Notes: generated by a model not told the origin, from the sequence alone. A stretch of 64,000 bases of DNA from an uncultured Senegalimassilia sp. (GCF_934630535.1 NZ_CAKTVU010000004.1:1-64000); one strand, 5' to 3'. Shown: positions 25,537 through 35,436, counted from the first letter of the stretch. Translations and numbers: made by a program.

Positions 25537-25641
25537 CGCCGCTTGCCGACAGAGTGCCGCGCGGGCGTTCCTCTTGGTCCCGTGCGGGCCGTATTGCAAC
25601 TACAATAGTGGCTCGAAATCTTTTGGTAAGGAGGCAGGCCG

Positions 25642-26856
25642 TTGAACGTTTTGGTTATCAATGCGGGTTCATCTTCGCTGAAGTACCAGCTTATCAATGT
25701 TGAAACGCATACGCTCATGGCCAAGGGCATTTGCGAGCGCGTCGGTTCGGCCGAGGCGTTCCACAAGCACGGTCTTGATGATAACGAAGTGGTCATCGAC
25801 GCGAAGATGGCGGACCACGATGACGCTATCGCGCTCGTGCTTGATTCCCTGGTCTCGGGCGAGGGCGCCGCTATCTCTTCTCTGTCCGAGATCGATGCGG
25901 TCGGTCATCGCATCGTCCAGGGAGGCAAATATTTCGATCGTTCCGTGCTTATTGACGACGATGTCATCGCGAAGATCGACGAGCTTGCCGAGTTGGCCCC
26001 GTTGCATAACGGTGCGGCGCTCATGGGCATCCATGCTTGCATGAATCATATGCCGGGCGTTCCCATGGTGGCCGTGTTCGACACGTCGTTCTTCACCACG
26101 TTGCCGCCGAAGGCCTACATGTATCCGTTGCCTTACGAGCTCTACGAGAAGTACGCCATCCGCAAGTACGGCGCTCATGGCACTTCGCATCGCTATATTT
26201 CCGAGCGCGCTGCCGCGGTGCTCGACGAGCCAATTGAGGACTTGAAGCTGATCACGCTTCACCTGGGCAACGGCTGCTCGGCTTCGGCCATCGACCATGG
26301 CGTTGCCGTGGACACCTCCATGGGCCTCACCCCGCTTGACGGCTTGATGATGGGCACCCGCTGCGGCGCCATCGATCCGGCTATCGTGCCGTTCGTCATG
26401 GACCACGAGAACCTCACTGCCGAGGAAATGAACAACCTCATGAACAAGCAGTCCGGCTTGCTCGGCATTTCCGGCGTGTCGAACGACCTGCGCAGCGTGC
26501 GCACGGCTTCGGAAGAGGGCAACGAGCGCGCCATGCTCGCATACGACATGTTCTCCAACTCGGTGAAGAAATACATCGGCCAGTACATCGCCGTCATGGG
26601 CGGCGTGGACGCTATCGTGCTCACCGCCGGCGTCGGCGAGAACTGCGACAAGATGCGCCGCATGATCTTCTCCGGCCTGCAGCCTTTGGGCATCGTGCTC
26701 GACGAGGAGAAGAACCGTCATCGCGGTTTTGAGCGCATCATCTCCACCGACGACTCCGAAGTGCAGATCATCATCATCCCCACCAACGAGGAGTATATGA
26801 TCGCGCGCGACACCTACGAGATCGTGCACGACCAGATGGTCGGCATCGAGCCGTAA
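25642..26856 (+). CDS. ackA: Acetate kinase
   Basis: 404 aa. It interconverts acetyl phosphate and acetate with ATP production. Family motifs are visible: VINAGSSSLKYQL at the N-terminus, GHRIVQGG, FDTSFF, HGTSHRYISERAA and LGNGCSASAI. Start is TTG 25642 with a strong AAGGAGG (25628-25634) seven bases upstream. Its partner pta lies immediately downstream but on the opposite strand, so the two genes converge instead of forming the usual operon. Confidence 0.97.
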   Translation: MNVLVINAGSSSLKYQLINVETHTLMAKGICERVGSAEAFHKHGLDDNEVVIDAKMADHDDAIALVLDSLVSGEGAAISSLSEIDAVGHRIVQGGKYFDRSVLIDDDVIAKIDELAELAPLHNGAALMGIHACMNHMPGVPMVAVFDTSFFTTLPPKAYMYPLPYELYEKYAIRKYGAHGTSHRYISERAAAVLDEPIEDLKLITLHLGNGCSASAIDHGVAVDTSMGLTPLDGLMMGTRCGAIDPAIVPFVMDHENLTAEEMNNLMNKQSGLLGISGVSNDLRSVRTASEEGNERAMLAYDMFSNSVKKYIGQYIAVMGGVDAIVLTAGVGENCDKMRRMIFSGLQPLGIVLDEEKNRHRGFERIISTDDSEVQIIIIPTNEEYMIARDTYEIVHDQMVGIEP

Positions 26857-26906
26857 AGCGCTCTGCCGTCTATGCAACGCAAGGCCCTGCATCACATGTG
26901 ATTTGG

Positions 26907-26936
26907 AAAAGCCCTCGTCAGAGGGCTTTTCTTTTG
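26907..26936 (+). terminator. Intrinsic terminator after ackA
   Basis: AAAAGCCCTC pairs with GAGGGCTTTT around GTCA, followed by CTTTT. Confidence 0.9.
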
Positions 26937-27118
26937 GACTTAGGCTGCGGGTTGCGTAAGCTGGCCGTTTCGGAACAGCAGCTGCCGTCGTCTAGAATCT
27001 CGTGCGCCGCGAGCGTTCGCCCTTTTGCGGATAAAGGCGCCGATGGCAGCATCGGCGCCTTTACGGTATGCGGGTTCGCAGAAGTATCTCGGATGCTTGG
27101 CGTTTGGCGGATTCGACA
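26937..27118. other. Gene-free stretch between ackA and pta
   Basis: The gap between ackA and pta is about 360 bp and holds three hairpins. I see no supportable gene; the one longer frame (26898-27188) runs through the terminators and has no ribosome site. Confidence 0.6.
27033..27062. terminator. 13-bp hairpin in the ackA-pta gap
   Basis: AAAGGCGCCGATG pairs with CATCGGCGCCTTT around GCAG. Both strands end in TTT, so it could act in either direction. Confidence 0.6.
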
Positions 27119-27120
27119 AG

Positions 27121-27166
27121 AAAACCCCGCTTCCGGACGTTGCAATCGGTTCGGGAAGCGGGGTTT
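27121..27166 (-). terminator. Intrinsic terminator of pta
   Basis: AAACCCCGCTTCC (27122-27134) pairs with GGAAGCGGGGTTT (27154-27166). On the minus strand the stem runs into TTTTC. Confidence 0.8.
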
Positions 27167-27217
27167 CGGTTCCGTCGTTAGCTCCTGATCGCTCGAGGGG
27201 CTTCGCGTCGGTTCGGG

Positions 27218-28225
27218 TTACTGGGCGTCGGCGGCCTTCTTCGCCTGGGCCTGAACGCAGGTGATGGCGATGACGCCTTCGATGTCATGCGCGGTGCAGC
27301 CGCGGGACAGGTCGTTGACCGGGGCCGCGATGCCCTGGGTGACCGGGCCGAACGCCTCGGCGTGTGCCAGGCGCTGTACCAGCTTGTAGCCGATGTTGCC
27401 TGCATCAAGGTCGGGGAAGATCAGGCAGTTCGCCTTGCCGGCCACCTTGCTGTCGGGGGCCTTCGACGCGCCGACGGAGGGCACCATGGCGGCGTCGGCC
27501 TGCATCTCGCCGTCGAGCGCAAGCTCGGGTGCCAGCTCACGGGCGATGGCGGCAGCCTCGACCACCTTGTTCGCATCGTCGTTTTTGGCGGAGCCGTAGG
27601 TGGAGTGGGAAAGCATCGCCACTACCGGCTCGGTGCCGATGAGGGTTTTCCAGGACTGGGCGGAATTGACGGCGATGTGGGCGAGCTTCTCGGCGTCGGG
27701 CTGGATCTCCAGGCCGCAGTCGCTGAACAGGAAGGTGCCGTTCTGGCCGTATTCGCAGTTGGGCACCACCATGATGAAGAAGCTGCTGACCAGCTTCACG
27801 CCCGGGGCGGTTTTGAGGATCTGCAGGCTGGGGCGAAGGACGTCGCCGGTGGAGTGGCAGGCGCCGGATACCATGCCGTCGGCACGCCCGGTCTTCACCA
27901 TGAGCACGCCGAAGAACAGCTCATCGCGCACCTGCTTGGCGGCCTTTTCCAGGGTCATGCCCTTATGCTTGCGCAGTTCGTACAGGGTGTTTGCGAACTC
28001 GTCGTGCAAGTCGGAGTCTTGCGGGTCGATCAGCGTGGCACCATCGAGCTTGCGCCCCGATTCCTTGATCGCCTCCACGTTGCCCAAGATGATCAGGTTG
28101 GCAACATCTTGCGCGAGGATGGTCTCGGCTGCTTCGAGCGTGCGAGGGTCATCGCCCTCGGGTAAGACGATGGTCTGCTTGTCGGCTTTGGCGCGTGCAA
28201 GCATGGTGTCCAAAAACGAGCTCAT
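27218..28225 (-). CDS. pta: Phosphate acetyltransferase
   Basis: 335 aa, the length of the short Pta class. It converts acetyl-CoA and phosphate to acetyl phosphate. Typical segments include TIVLPEGDDPRTLEAA, VSGACHSTGDVLRPSLQI, FLFSDCGLEIQPDAEKLA and the C-terminal FPDLDAGNIGYKLVQRLA. ATG 28225 follows AAAGGGTACGAAC. With acetate kinase on the opposite strand it completes the acetate/ATP pathway. Confidence 0.96.
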   Translation of the reverse strand: MSSFLDTMLARAKADKQTIVLPEGDDPRTLEAAETILAQDVANLIILGNVEAIKESGRKLDGATLIDPQDSDLHDEFANTLYELRKHKGMTLEKAAKQVRDELFFGVLMVKTGRADGMVSGACHSTGDVLRPSLQILKTAPGVKLVSSFFIMVVPNCEYGQNGTFLFSDCGLEIQPDAEKLAHIAVNSAQSWKTLIGTEPVVAMLSHSTYGSAKNDDANKVVEAAAIARELAPELALDGEMQADAAMVPSVGASKAPDSKVAGKANCLIFPDLDAGNIGYKLVQRLAHAEAFGPVTQGIAAPVNDLSRGCTAHDIEGVIAITCVQAQAKKAADAQ

Positions 28226-28435
28226 GTTCGTACCCTTTCTTCGCGATGTGTCGGACGCCGTTGCCGCAAGAGATGCTTGGTTTATACGGCGCCCAAGCGG
28301 TTCACTTGGATTTTATCCATAATGTCCCCGCGTAGGACAGCCGTGCGCCGCTCTACCGGTAAAATGGCGGGCGAACCATTTGAACGGCGGCGCCAACGAT
28401 CTCATTCCCGCTGTTGCTCCCAGGAAAGGACAGGC

Positions 28436-29473
28436 ATGAAAAGCATCACCTTCGCCATCCCGTGCTATAACTCCGCGGCATACATGGACAAGTGCATCGA
28501 GTCCATCCTTGCGTGCGGGGGCGATAAGGGCGTTGACGACATCGAGATCATCATCGTCGACGACGGGTCGGTCAAAGACGACACCGCCGAAAAGGCCGAC
28601 CGCTGGGAGCAGCTCCATCCGGGTATCATCAAGGCCGTTCATCAGGAGAACGGCGGCCATGGGCAAGCGGTGAACACCGGTTTGGCGAACGCAACGGGTC
28701 TGTACTTCAAGGTGGTCGACTCCGACGACTGGCTTGACCGCCGTGCCATGGAAGACGTGATGGCGTATGTGCGCAGCCAGGTGGGGCGCTCCGCTCCGAC
28801 CGACCTGGTCATTGCCAATTACGTGTACGAGAAGGTGCACGAGAGCACGCGCACCATCATGCACTATCGCAACGTGTTCCCCGAGGGGCGCGAGTTCGGC
28901 TGGTCCGAGGTGGGGCACTTCAACCCCAGCCAATACCTGCTCATGCACTCGGTCATCTACCGCACCGAGCTGCTGCGCGGCATGGGCCTTCAGCTGCCCA
29001 AGCACACGTTCTACGTGGACAACATCTTCGTGTACGTGCCGCTGCCGCACGTTAAGACCATCTACTACCTTGACGTCGACATGTACCGCTATTTCATCGG
29101 CCGCGACGATCAAAGCGTCAACGAGTCGGTCATGATGAGCCGCATCGACCAGCAGCTGCGCGTCACGCGCATCATGATCGACGCCGTGCAGCTCCCCGGC
29201 GGCGTGCCTGAGAAGCGCTTGGAGCGCTACATGGAGAACTACTTGTCCATGATGATGTGCATCTGCAGCATCTTCCTGCGCATGATCAACACCGTCGACG
29301 CCGAGGACGAGCGTGATGCGATCTGGCGCTATCTGAAGGAGAACAACTCCGACGTGTACCGCCGCGTGAGGCATAGCGTGTTGAACATGGGCACGAACCT
29401 GCCCACGAACCTAGGACGCAAGATCGGCATCACCGGGTACCATGTGGCGCAGAGGATTTTCAAGTTCAATTAG
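28436..29473 (+). CDS. Family 2 glycosyltransferase
   Basis: 345 aa GT-A fold enzyme. FAIPCYNSAAYMDKCIESIL, the IEIIIVDDGS metal/nucleotide motif, HGQAVNTGLANATG and VDSDDWLD are typical of GT2. No transmembrane helix is seen, so it is cytoplasmic. The acceptor cannot be told from the sequence; cell-surface polysaccharide or teichoic-type polymer synthesis is likely. ATG 28436 has GGAAAGGA upstream. It is a single gene with its own terminator, divergent from pta. Confidence 0.85.
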   Translation: MKSITFAIPCYNSAAYMDKCIESILACGGDKGVDDIEIIIVDDGSVKDDTAEKADRWEQLHPGIIKAVHQENGGHGQAVNTGLANATGLYFKVVDSDDWLDRRAMEDVMAYVRSQVGRSAPTDLVIANYVYEKVHESTRTIMHYRNVFPEGREFGWSEVGHFNPSQYLLMHSVIYRTELLRGMGLQLPKHTFYVDNIFVYVPLPHVKTIYYLDVDMYRYFIGRDDQSVNESVMMSRIDQQLRVTRIMIDAVQLPGGVPEKRLERYMENYLSMMMCICSIFLRMINTVDAEDERDAIWRYLKENNSDVYRRVRHSVLNMGTNLPTNLGRKIGITGYHVAQRIFKFN

Positions 29474-29483
29474 GCATCAAGTG

Positions 29484-29512
29484 GAAAAGGCCTGCTCATG
29501 CAGGTCTTTTTT
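29484..29512 (+). terminator. Intrinsic terminator after the GT2 gene
   Basis: AAGGCCTGC pairs with GCAGGTCTT (one G-T pair) around TCAT, followed by TTTTTT. Confidence 0.85.
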
Positions 29513-29611
29513 ATGGCAACGATTTGCCCTCGCCTAAAGTTCGCTGCTTCTTTTTTTCGATGGATTGCGTCATAATAAGGAATTCGAGCGAAAATCCATA
29601 AAGGAGCATTC

Positions 29612-30892
29612 TTGAAGAAAAACACTTTGGTCACCGGTCTGGCGTTGTTCGCCATGTTCTTCGGTGCCGGAAACCTGATCTTCCCGCCGTTTCTGGGCAT
29701 GGAAAGCGGAACCGACTGGGTGATCGGCTTTCTGTGCTTCATCTTGATCGACGTGGCGCTGTCCTGCCTGGGCATCTTCGCGCTCAACGCGGCGGGCGGC
29801 GCGAACGTTGCCGTCGAGGGGTCGTTGGGCAAGGTTCCCGGTCTGGTGCTCAACACCGCCGTCATCCTGTGCACGGGCATGATCATCGCCGAGCCTCGTA
29901 CCGCTGCCACCACCTATGAAATGTCCATCGTCCCGCTGTTCGGTGATTCCGTGAACATCTTGTTGTTCTCGGCGCTGTTCTTCGCGGCCGTGCTTGCGTT
30001 GTCCATCCGCCAAACGCGTTTGGTCACTATCATCGGAAAGGTGCTCACCCCGCTGTTGGTCATCTGCGTGTTCGTCATCATCGCGGTCGGCGTGGTGCAT
30101 CCGCTTGGCGAGATAGGGGCGCCGCTTTCCAGCCATGCTGCGCAGGACGGCATCTTGGCCGGTTATCAAGCTATGGACGTGCTTGCTTGCGTGGGCTTCG
30201 CCATCGTCATGGAGAACGCCGCGCGCACCGCCGGCTATACGCGTCGCGAGGACCAGCTTAAGGTCATCGCTGGCGCTTCCGTTGTCGCCGGCGTTCTTTT
30301 GGCTGTGATTTACGGCGGGTTGACCTACTTGGGCGCCTCGAGCGCGCTTGCCTTCGGGGCCGGGATGGACCGTTCCACGCTTATCGTCGAGATCACCAAA
30401 CACCTGCTCGGTCACACCGGCGTGATCATCCTCGGCATCATCGTCGGGCTTGCATGCTTGACCACCGCCATCGGCCTGACCGGCGCTTCGGCGTCGTATT
30501 TCGAACGAACCACGCACGGCAAGGTCTCGTATCGCGCCGGCGTCATCGTGACCGTTGTGGTTTCCTTCGCCATCTGCAACCTGGGTTTGAACGCCATCGT
30601 GGCGTTTGCGGCTCCGATCTTGTCCGTGGTTTGCCCGCCGTTCATGGTGTGCGTGGTCATGGTGCTGTTCAAGAAGCGCATGGGCACCACGTGGCCGATC
30701 AAGGGCGCTGCCCTTGGAGCGTTCGTCATCAGCTTGCTCGCCACCATTGACGATACCTATGGCGTGCTGCCCGCCATCAAGCATCTTCCCTTTACCGACC
30801 TTGGCTTCAGCTGGTTGCCGTTCGCGATCGTCGGCGGCATCCTCGGCGCGGTGGCGTTCAAGGTGCGCAAGGGGAGCAAGGCGGTCGCATAA
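29612..30892 (+). CDS. brnQ: Branched-chain amino acid:cation symporter (BrnQ)
   Basis: 426 aa with about twelve transmembrane helices. The N-terminal LFAMFFGAGNLIFPPFLG is the family signature. It imports leucine, isoleucine and valine with Na+ or H+. Start is TTG 29612 with AAAGGAGC upstream. Its TAA overlaps the coaX ATG by one base. A branched-chain amino acid supply would fit the 2-oxoacid oxidoreductase at 46.4-49.1 kb, though the genes are far apart. Confidence 0.93.
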   Translation: MKKNTLVTGLALFAMFFGAGNLIFPPFLGMESGTDWVIGFLCFILIDVALSCLGIFALNAAGGANVAVEGSLGKVPGLVLNTAVILCTGMIIAEPRTAATTYEMSIVPLFGDSVNILLFSALFFAAVLALSIRQTRLVTIIGKVLTPLLVICVFVIIAVGVVHPLGEIGAPLSSHAAQDGILAGYQAMDVLACVGFAIVMENAARTAGYTRREDQLKVIAGASVVAGVLLAVIYGGLTYLGASSALAFGAGMDRSTLIVEITKHLLGHTGVIILGIIVGLACLTTAIGLTGASASYFERTTHGKVSYRAGVIVTVVVSFAICNLGLNAIVAFAAPILSVVCPPFMVCVVMVLFKKRMGTTWPIKGAALGAFVISLLATIDDTYGVLPAIKHLPFTDLGFSWLPFAIVGGILGAVAFKVRKGSKAVA

Positions 30893-31692
30893 TGGCGGAT
30901 TCCAATCAAGGCGGATCTAGGCTCATCCTCGTCGTCGACGTGGGGAATTCCGTCACCAATCTCGGGTTAGGTTGCGAAGGGGGCCTGTCGTGCTCATGGA
31001 GCGTGACCACGCCCGAGCGATTGACGGCCGATGAGGCGCTTCTGTGCGTGACGTCGTTCTTGCAGGTTCGCGGATGCGATGCGCACGTGCGCGATGCCAT
31101 CGTCGCCTCCGTCGTTCCCGGGCTCACCGACGCCTGGGTGGAGGCGTTGCGCGCGCTTTGCGGTGTGCGCCCGTTGGTGGTTGGACCGGGTCTGAAATCA
31201 GGTTTGAAACTGCACCTGAACAGCCCTACGGATTTCGGCGCCGATCGCGTTGCCGATTGCGTGGCCGCCAAGCAGCTCTATGGATTCCCGATCATCGTGG
31301 TTGATTTTGGAACCGCAACCACCCTTGAGGTGATCGACGATGCCGGCGCCGTGCAGGGCGGGCTTATCGCGCCGGGCCTGCGTCTGGCCGCGCGGGCGGT
31401 GGCCGATGCTGCGGCGCAGCTTCCCGTCATCGGGTTGCATGCGCCCCGCAACGTCATCGGGAAGTCGACGCGCGATGCCATGCAGGCGGGCATCGTCATC
31501 GGCGAGGTTGCCCGTATCGATGGCCTGATCCAGGCGGTATGGGACGAACTCGGGTACGAGACGCGCGTCGTCGCCACCGGCGATGACGCCCAGGCAATGG
31601 CCGGGCTTTCCCGACGCATCAAGGTTGCCGACGATCGGCTCACGCTCAAAGGGCTGATCATGCTGTATGAGAAGAACAGGAAAGCAAGGTAG
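30892..31692 (+). CDS. coaX: Type III pantothenate kinase
   Basis: 266 aa. It catalyses the first step of coenzyme A synthesis. LVVDVGNSVTNLG (phosphate motif), NSPTDFGADRVADCVAA and VVDFGTATTLEVID are diagnostic of CoaX, a member of the ASKHA superfamily. It is translationally coupled to brnQ and closed by a terminator. Confidence 0.96.
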   Translation: MADSNQGGSRLILVVDVGNSVTNLGLGCEGGLSCSWSVTTPERLTADEALLCVTSFLQVRGCDAHVRDAIVASVVPGLTDAWVEALRALCGVRPLVVGPGLKSGLKLHLNSPTDFGADRVADCVAAKQLYGFPIIVVDFGTATTLEVIDDAGAVQGGLIAPGLRLAARAVADAAAQLPVIGLHAPRNVIGKSTRDAMQAGIVIGEVARIDGLIQAVWDELGYETRVVATGDDAQAMAGLSRRIKVADDRLTLKGLIMLYEKNRKAR

Positions 31693-31759
31693 GGGATACC
31701 CCGTATCGCGTTCGCACAATGTGGAACTAAGCGACTCGCATCGGTAGCTTCACCTTGCC

Positions 31760-31784
31760 AGCCCGGCGTTTGCCGGGCTTTTTT
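31760..31784 (+). terminator. Intrinsic terminator after coaX
   Basis: AGCCCGGC pairs with GCCGGGCT around GTTT and runs into TTTTTT. Confidence 0.93.
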
Positions 31785-31801
31785 CGCGATACGGATTAGC
31801 C

Positions 31802-31830
31802 TTATGTAACAATGTTGCGGATACTATAGT
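31802..31830 (+). promoter_or_regulatory. Candidate promoter of the ABC transporter gene
   Basis: TTATGT (31802-31807), a 17-bp spacer and TATAGT (31825-31830), just after the coaX terminator. The -35 is weak. Confidence 0.45.
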
Positions 31831-31939
31831 TTGCCATGTCTATCAAAGTTTTGCAATGGTACCATTCGGCTGTTTGAATCAAGGCGGATGCAGAGGCCGA
31901 AGCTGCGCCGTCTTTTGTAATCGAAAGGAAACCAGCTCC

Positions 31940-34900
31940 GTGTTCAATAAACGGTTGATATCGATGGTGCCGCAGGCTTTGAGGTATATCGTACGCAACG
32001 TGGCGGCGCAATGGGTGGCGCTTGTGGCGAACATCGTCCTTATGCTCCTTATCGGCTTGTTCCTTCAGCGGCTGTTCAACGGCGCCGCCGTCGATGGCTG
32101 GGTTGCGATGCTTGCGTGCGCTGGCGTTGCCGTCATCGCGGCGCGCATGGTGTGCTTGACCTTCGCGCAGCGCATGGGGGTTGCTGCGGCGATGACCGCG
32201 AAACGCTCGGTTCGCAGGCAGGTGTATGACAAGCTGGTGCGCATGGGCCCCGGCTATTCCGAGCATATCGCCACAAGCGAGGCCGTGCAGGTAAGCGTCG
32301 AGGGTTGCGAGCAGCTGGAAAGCTATTTCGGGCAATATCTTCCGCAGCTGTTCTATGCCGTGTTGGCGCCGCTTACGGTGTTCGCATTCCTGGCACCGCT
32401 GTGCCTGCCTGCCGCCATCGCCCTGTTGGTTTGCGTGCCGCTGATCCCGATCTCCATCGTGGCGGTGCAGAAGATCGCCAAACGCGTCATGGGCAGGTAT
32501 TGGGGCGCCTACACCGATCTTGGCGGGGCGTTCCTTGAGAACCTGCAGGGTTTGACCACTTTGAAGATCTATCAGGCCGACGAGGCGTGCCATCGTAAGA
32601 TGAACGAGCAGGCCGAGACCTTCCGCCGAGCCACGATGCGCCTGCTCACCATGCAGCTCAACTCCATCACCGTGATGGACGTGTTCGCCTTCGGCGGCGC
32701 GGCTGTGGGCATCATCGCGGCGATGGTGCAGTTCGCCAACGGCCAAGTCCCCTTCTATGCGGCGTTTTGCGTGGTGTTCCTGTCGGCGGAGTTTTTCATC
32801 CCCATGCGTACGCTGGGGTCGTTTTTCCATACGGCCATGAACGGCATGGCGGTTGCCGAGAAGATGTTCGCCATCCTAGATGCGCCCGAGCCCGAGCAGG
32901 GGACGCGCAGCGTCGATCCCGAACATGCGGGCATCGTTGTGCGCGATGTGACGTATTCCTATGATGGGCAGCGCACGGTGCTTGATCACGTCGATTTTGC
33001 CGCCCCCGCTGGAAGCTTCACCGGCATCGTGGGTGAGAGCGGTTCAGGCAAATCAACGTTTGCGGGCATTTTGTGCGGGCGCAATCTTGGATTTACGGGC
33101 GACGTGGAGATCGGCGGCGTGCCGCTTGGGCAGGTTTCCCGCGAAAGCATGGCGCAAACGGTCACCGTCGTCCCGTTCTCCAGTTACCTGTTCTCCGGAA
33201 CGGTGCGCTCGAACCTGCTGATGGCGCGCCCCGAGGCAACCGATGACGAGCTTTGGGACGTTTTGAGCCGTTGCCGCATCGACGGGTTCGTTCGCGCATC
33301 CGGCGGGCTTGACGCGCCCGTTTCCGAGCAGGGCGGCAACCTCTCCGGCGGTCAGCGCCAGCGCTTGGCGCTTGCCCGTGCGCTTTTGCACGATACCCCT
33401 ATCTACATCTTCGATGAGGCGACGTCGAACGTGGATGCGGACAGCGAGCAGGCCATCATCGGCGTTATCCACGAGCTGGCGAAAAGCCGCACCGTCATCA
33501 TGATCTCGCACCGCTTGGCGTCCGTTGCCGAAGCCGACCGCATCTTCGTGCTGGCGAACGGGCGCGTGGCCGAGAGCGGATCGCACGAGCAGCTGTGCGG
33601 CACCAGTGGCGCATACGCGAAACTGTGGGGCCAGCAGATGGAGCTCGAGGCGTTCGCGTTGCGTGCCGAGCGGCGTGCGGCGAACGTCGGCGATGCCGAT
33701 GACGCGCCGTGCGTGGGAGCCGAAGCTGCAGGTGCGGATACCCGCGCCCCCCAGACGCGCCGATCAAATATCTCGATCATGTGCCGTATGGTGAAGCTTG
33801 TCAAACCGCTTGTGCCGGTCATGGTCGCAGCGGTCGCCTTGGGCGTCGTCGGCTTCTTGTGCGCTACCTTTCTTACGGTGGGCGCAGCTTTGGTGATCAC
33901 GGGCATCGCCGGTTTCGAGCCGGCGCTTGGTTTGGGCGCGGGCATCGCGATGGTCGTCGCCTGCGGCTTTTTGCGCGGCCCCTTGCATTACGGCGAGCAG
34001 ATGTGCAACCACTATCTGGCGTTTCGCATTTTGGCCCTTGTCCGCGACCGCGTGTTCGGCAAGCTGCGCACGCTTGCCCCGGCGAAGCTCGAGGGCCGCA
34101 GCAAGGGCGATTTGGTATCGCTCGTCACCTCGGACGTCGAGTTGCTCGAGGTGTTCTACGCGCATACCCTCTCCCCGGTGCTCATCGCCGTGCTGGTCTG
34201 CGCCGTCATGATCGCCTTCATCGGCAGCATCTGCTGGCAGCTGGCCATTGCCGCGTTTGCGGCGTATGCCCTGGTCGGCGTGGTGGCGCCGTGGGCTGCC
34301 TCGCATGCGGCGGGAGATGGCGGCAGGGAGCTGCGCGATGCCCTCGGCGGTATGAACTCGTTCGTGCTCGACGGTTTGCGCGGTTTGCGCGAAACGCTGC
34401 AGTTCGGTCAAGCGCGTGTGCGGGCCGAGCAGCTTGATACCCGCATGGATGCGCTGTCGAAGGTGGAAGATCGCCTGAAGGGCCGTGCGGCGCGCAGCAT
34501 GGCGGCGACGAACGGTTTGGTGCTCGGGCTTGATGTGGCGATGGTGGCGCTTGCCGCAACGCTTTGCGCACAGGGCGCGATCGATGCCGGGCAGGCTTTT
34601 GCGTGCGTGGCGGCGCTCATGTCCTCCTTCGGTCCGGTGATCGCGGTTGCGAATCTAGGAAGCGGCTTGCAGCAGACGTTTGCCAGCGGCGCGCGCGTTC
34701 TCGACCTGCTCGACGAGCAGCCGCAGACCGAGGATGTCGTCGACGGTTGCGACTTGGAAGCGTTCTCGGGCGCAGCTGCCGAGCACGTTGATTTCTCGTA
34801 CGGTGCAAGCCCGGTTCTCAAGGACGTGTCCCTTGAGGTCACGCCCGGCTCGATCGTGCATTTGGCGGGCAGGAGCGGTTCGGGAAAATCGACGCTTTGC

Positions 34901-35413
34901 AAGCTGTTCATGCGATTCTGGGATCCCAGCGACGGCAGCATACGCATATCCGGGCAGGATGTCCGCGATGTGAGCACGGGAAGCCTGCGCAACATAGAAG
35001 GCTACATGACGCAGGAGACGCACCTGTTCTCCGGCACGGTGGGGGACAACATCGCGCTTGCCAAGCCCGATGCCACCCCCGATGAGCTTGCCGAGGCTTG
35101 TAGGAAGGCGGCTTTGACCGGCTTGATCGAGCATCTGCCTCAAGGATTGGACACGCCGGTCGGCGAGTTGGGCGACACCTTGTCGGGCGGCGAGCGTCAG
35201 CGCATTGGGCTTGCGCGCATGTTTTTGCACGATGCCCCGTTCGTGCTGCTCGACGAGCCCACCAGCAACCTTGACAGCCTCAACGAGGCGGCGGTGCTGC
35301 GAGCGTTGCTTGAAGCCCGACAGGGCAAAACGGTGGTCTTGGTAAGCCATCGAGCCTCTACTGCGGCTATCTGCGATGCCTCCTACACCGTCGAGCGCGG
35401 AAGGTTGTCGTAA
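31940..35413 (+). CDS. Fused CydDC-like ABC exporter, two half-transporters in one chain
   Basis: About 1157 aa. Each half has a six-helix membrane domain followed by an ATPase domain. The first ATPase has GESGSGKST (about residue 366) and LSGGQRQRLALARAL; the second has GRSGSGKST and LSGGERQRIGLARMF followed by LLDEPTSN. CydDC exports cysteine and glutathione and supports cytochrome bd assembly; in most bacteria the halves are separate genes. No cydAB is in the window, so the substrate is inferred only from family resemblance. Start GTG 31940 follows GAAAGGAAA; an earlier in-frame ATG at 31856 lies close to the likely promoter and lacks a ribosome site. Confidence 0.85.
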   Translation: MFNKRLISMVPQALRYIVRNVAAQWVALVANIVLMLLIGLFLQRLFNGAAVDGWVAMLACAGVAVIAARMVCLTFAQRMGVAAAMTAKRSVRRQVYDKLVRMGPGYSEHIATSEAVQVSVEGCEQLESYFGQYLPQLFYAVLAPLTVFAFLAPLCLPAAIALLVCVPLIPISIVAVQKIAKRVMGRYWGAYTDLGGAFLENLQGLTTLKIYQADEACHRKMNEQAETFRRATMRLLTMQLNSITVMDVFAFGGAAVGIIAAMVQFANGQVPFYAAFCVVFLSAEFFIPMRTLGSFFHTAMNGMAVAEKMFAILDAPEPEQGTRSVDPEHAGIVVRDVTYSYDGQRTVLDHVDFAAPAGSFTGIVGESGSGKSTFAGILCGRNLGFTGDVEIGGVPLGQVSRESMAQTVTVVPFSSYLFSGTVRSNLLMARPEATDDELWDVLSRCRIDGFVRASGGLDAPVSEQGGNLSGGQRQRLALARALLHDTPIYIFDEATSNVDADSEQAIIGVIHELAKSRTVIMISHRLASVAEADRIFVLANGRVAESGSHEQLCGTSGAYAKLWGQQMELEAFALRAERRAANVGDADDAPCVGAEAAGADTRAPQTRRSNISIMCRMVKLVKPLVPVMVAAVALGVVGFLCATFLTVGAALVITGIAGFEPALGLGAGIAMVVACGFLRGPLHYGEQMCNHYLAFRILALVRDRVFGKLRTLAPAKLEGRSKGDLVSLVTSDVELLEVFYAHTLSPVLIAVLVCAVMIAFIGSICWQLAIAAFAAYALVGVVAPWAASHAAGDGGRELRDALGGMNSFVLDGLRGLRETLQFGQARVRAEQLDTRMDALSKVEDRLKGRAARSMAATNGLVLGLDVAMVALAATLCAQGAIDAGQAFACVAALMSSFGPVIAVANLGSGLQQTFASGARVLDLLDEQPQTEDVVDGCDLEAFSGAAAEHVDFSYGASPVLKDVSLEVTPGSIVHLAGRSGSGKSTLCKLFMRFWDPSDGSIRISGQDVRDVSTGSLRNIEGYMTQETHLFSGTVGDNIALAKPDATPDELAEACRKAALTGLIEHLPQGLDTPVGELGDTLSGGERQRIGLARMFLHDAPFVLLDEPTSNLDSLNEAAVLRALLEARQGKTVVLVSHRASTAAICDASYTVERGRLS

Positions 35414-35436
35414 CCGGGCGCTTGCAAACCATATGA

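Noticed and set aside
26891..26902. Perfect ATCACATGTGAT palindrome, CRP-like
   Set aside because: It lies in the 3' tail of ackA between the stop and the terminator, not at a promoter, and no regulator gene points to it.
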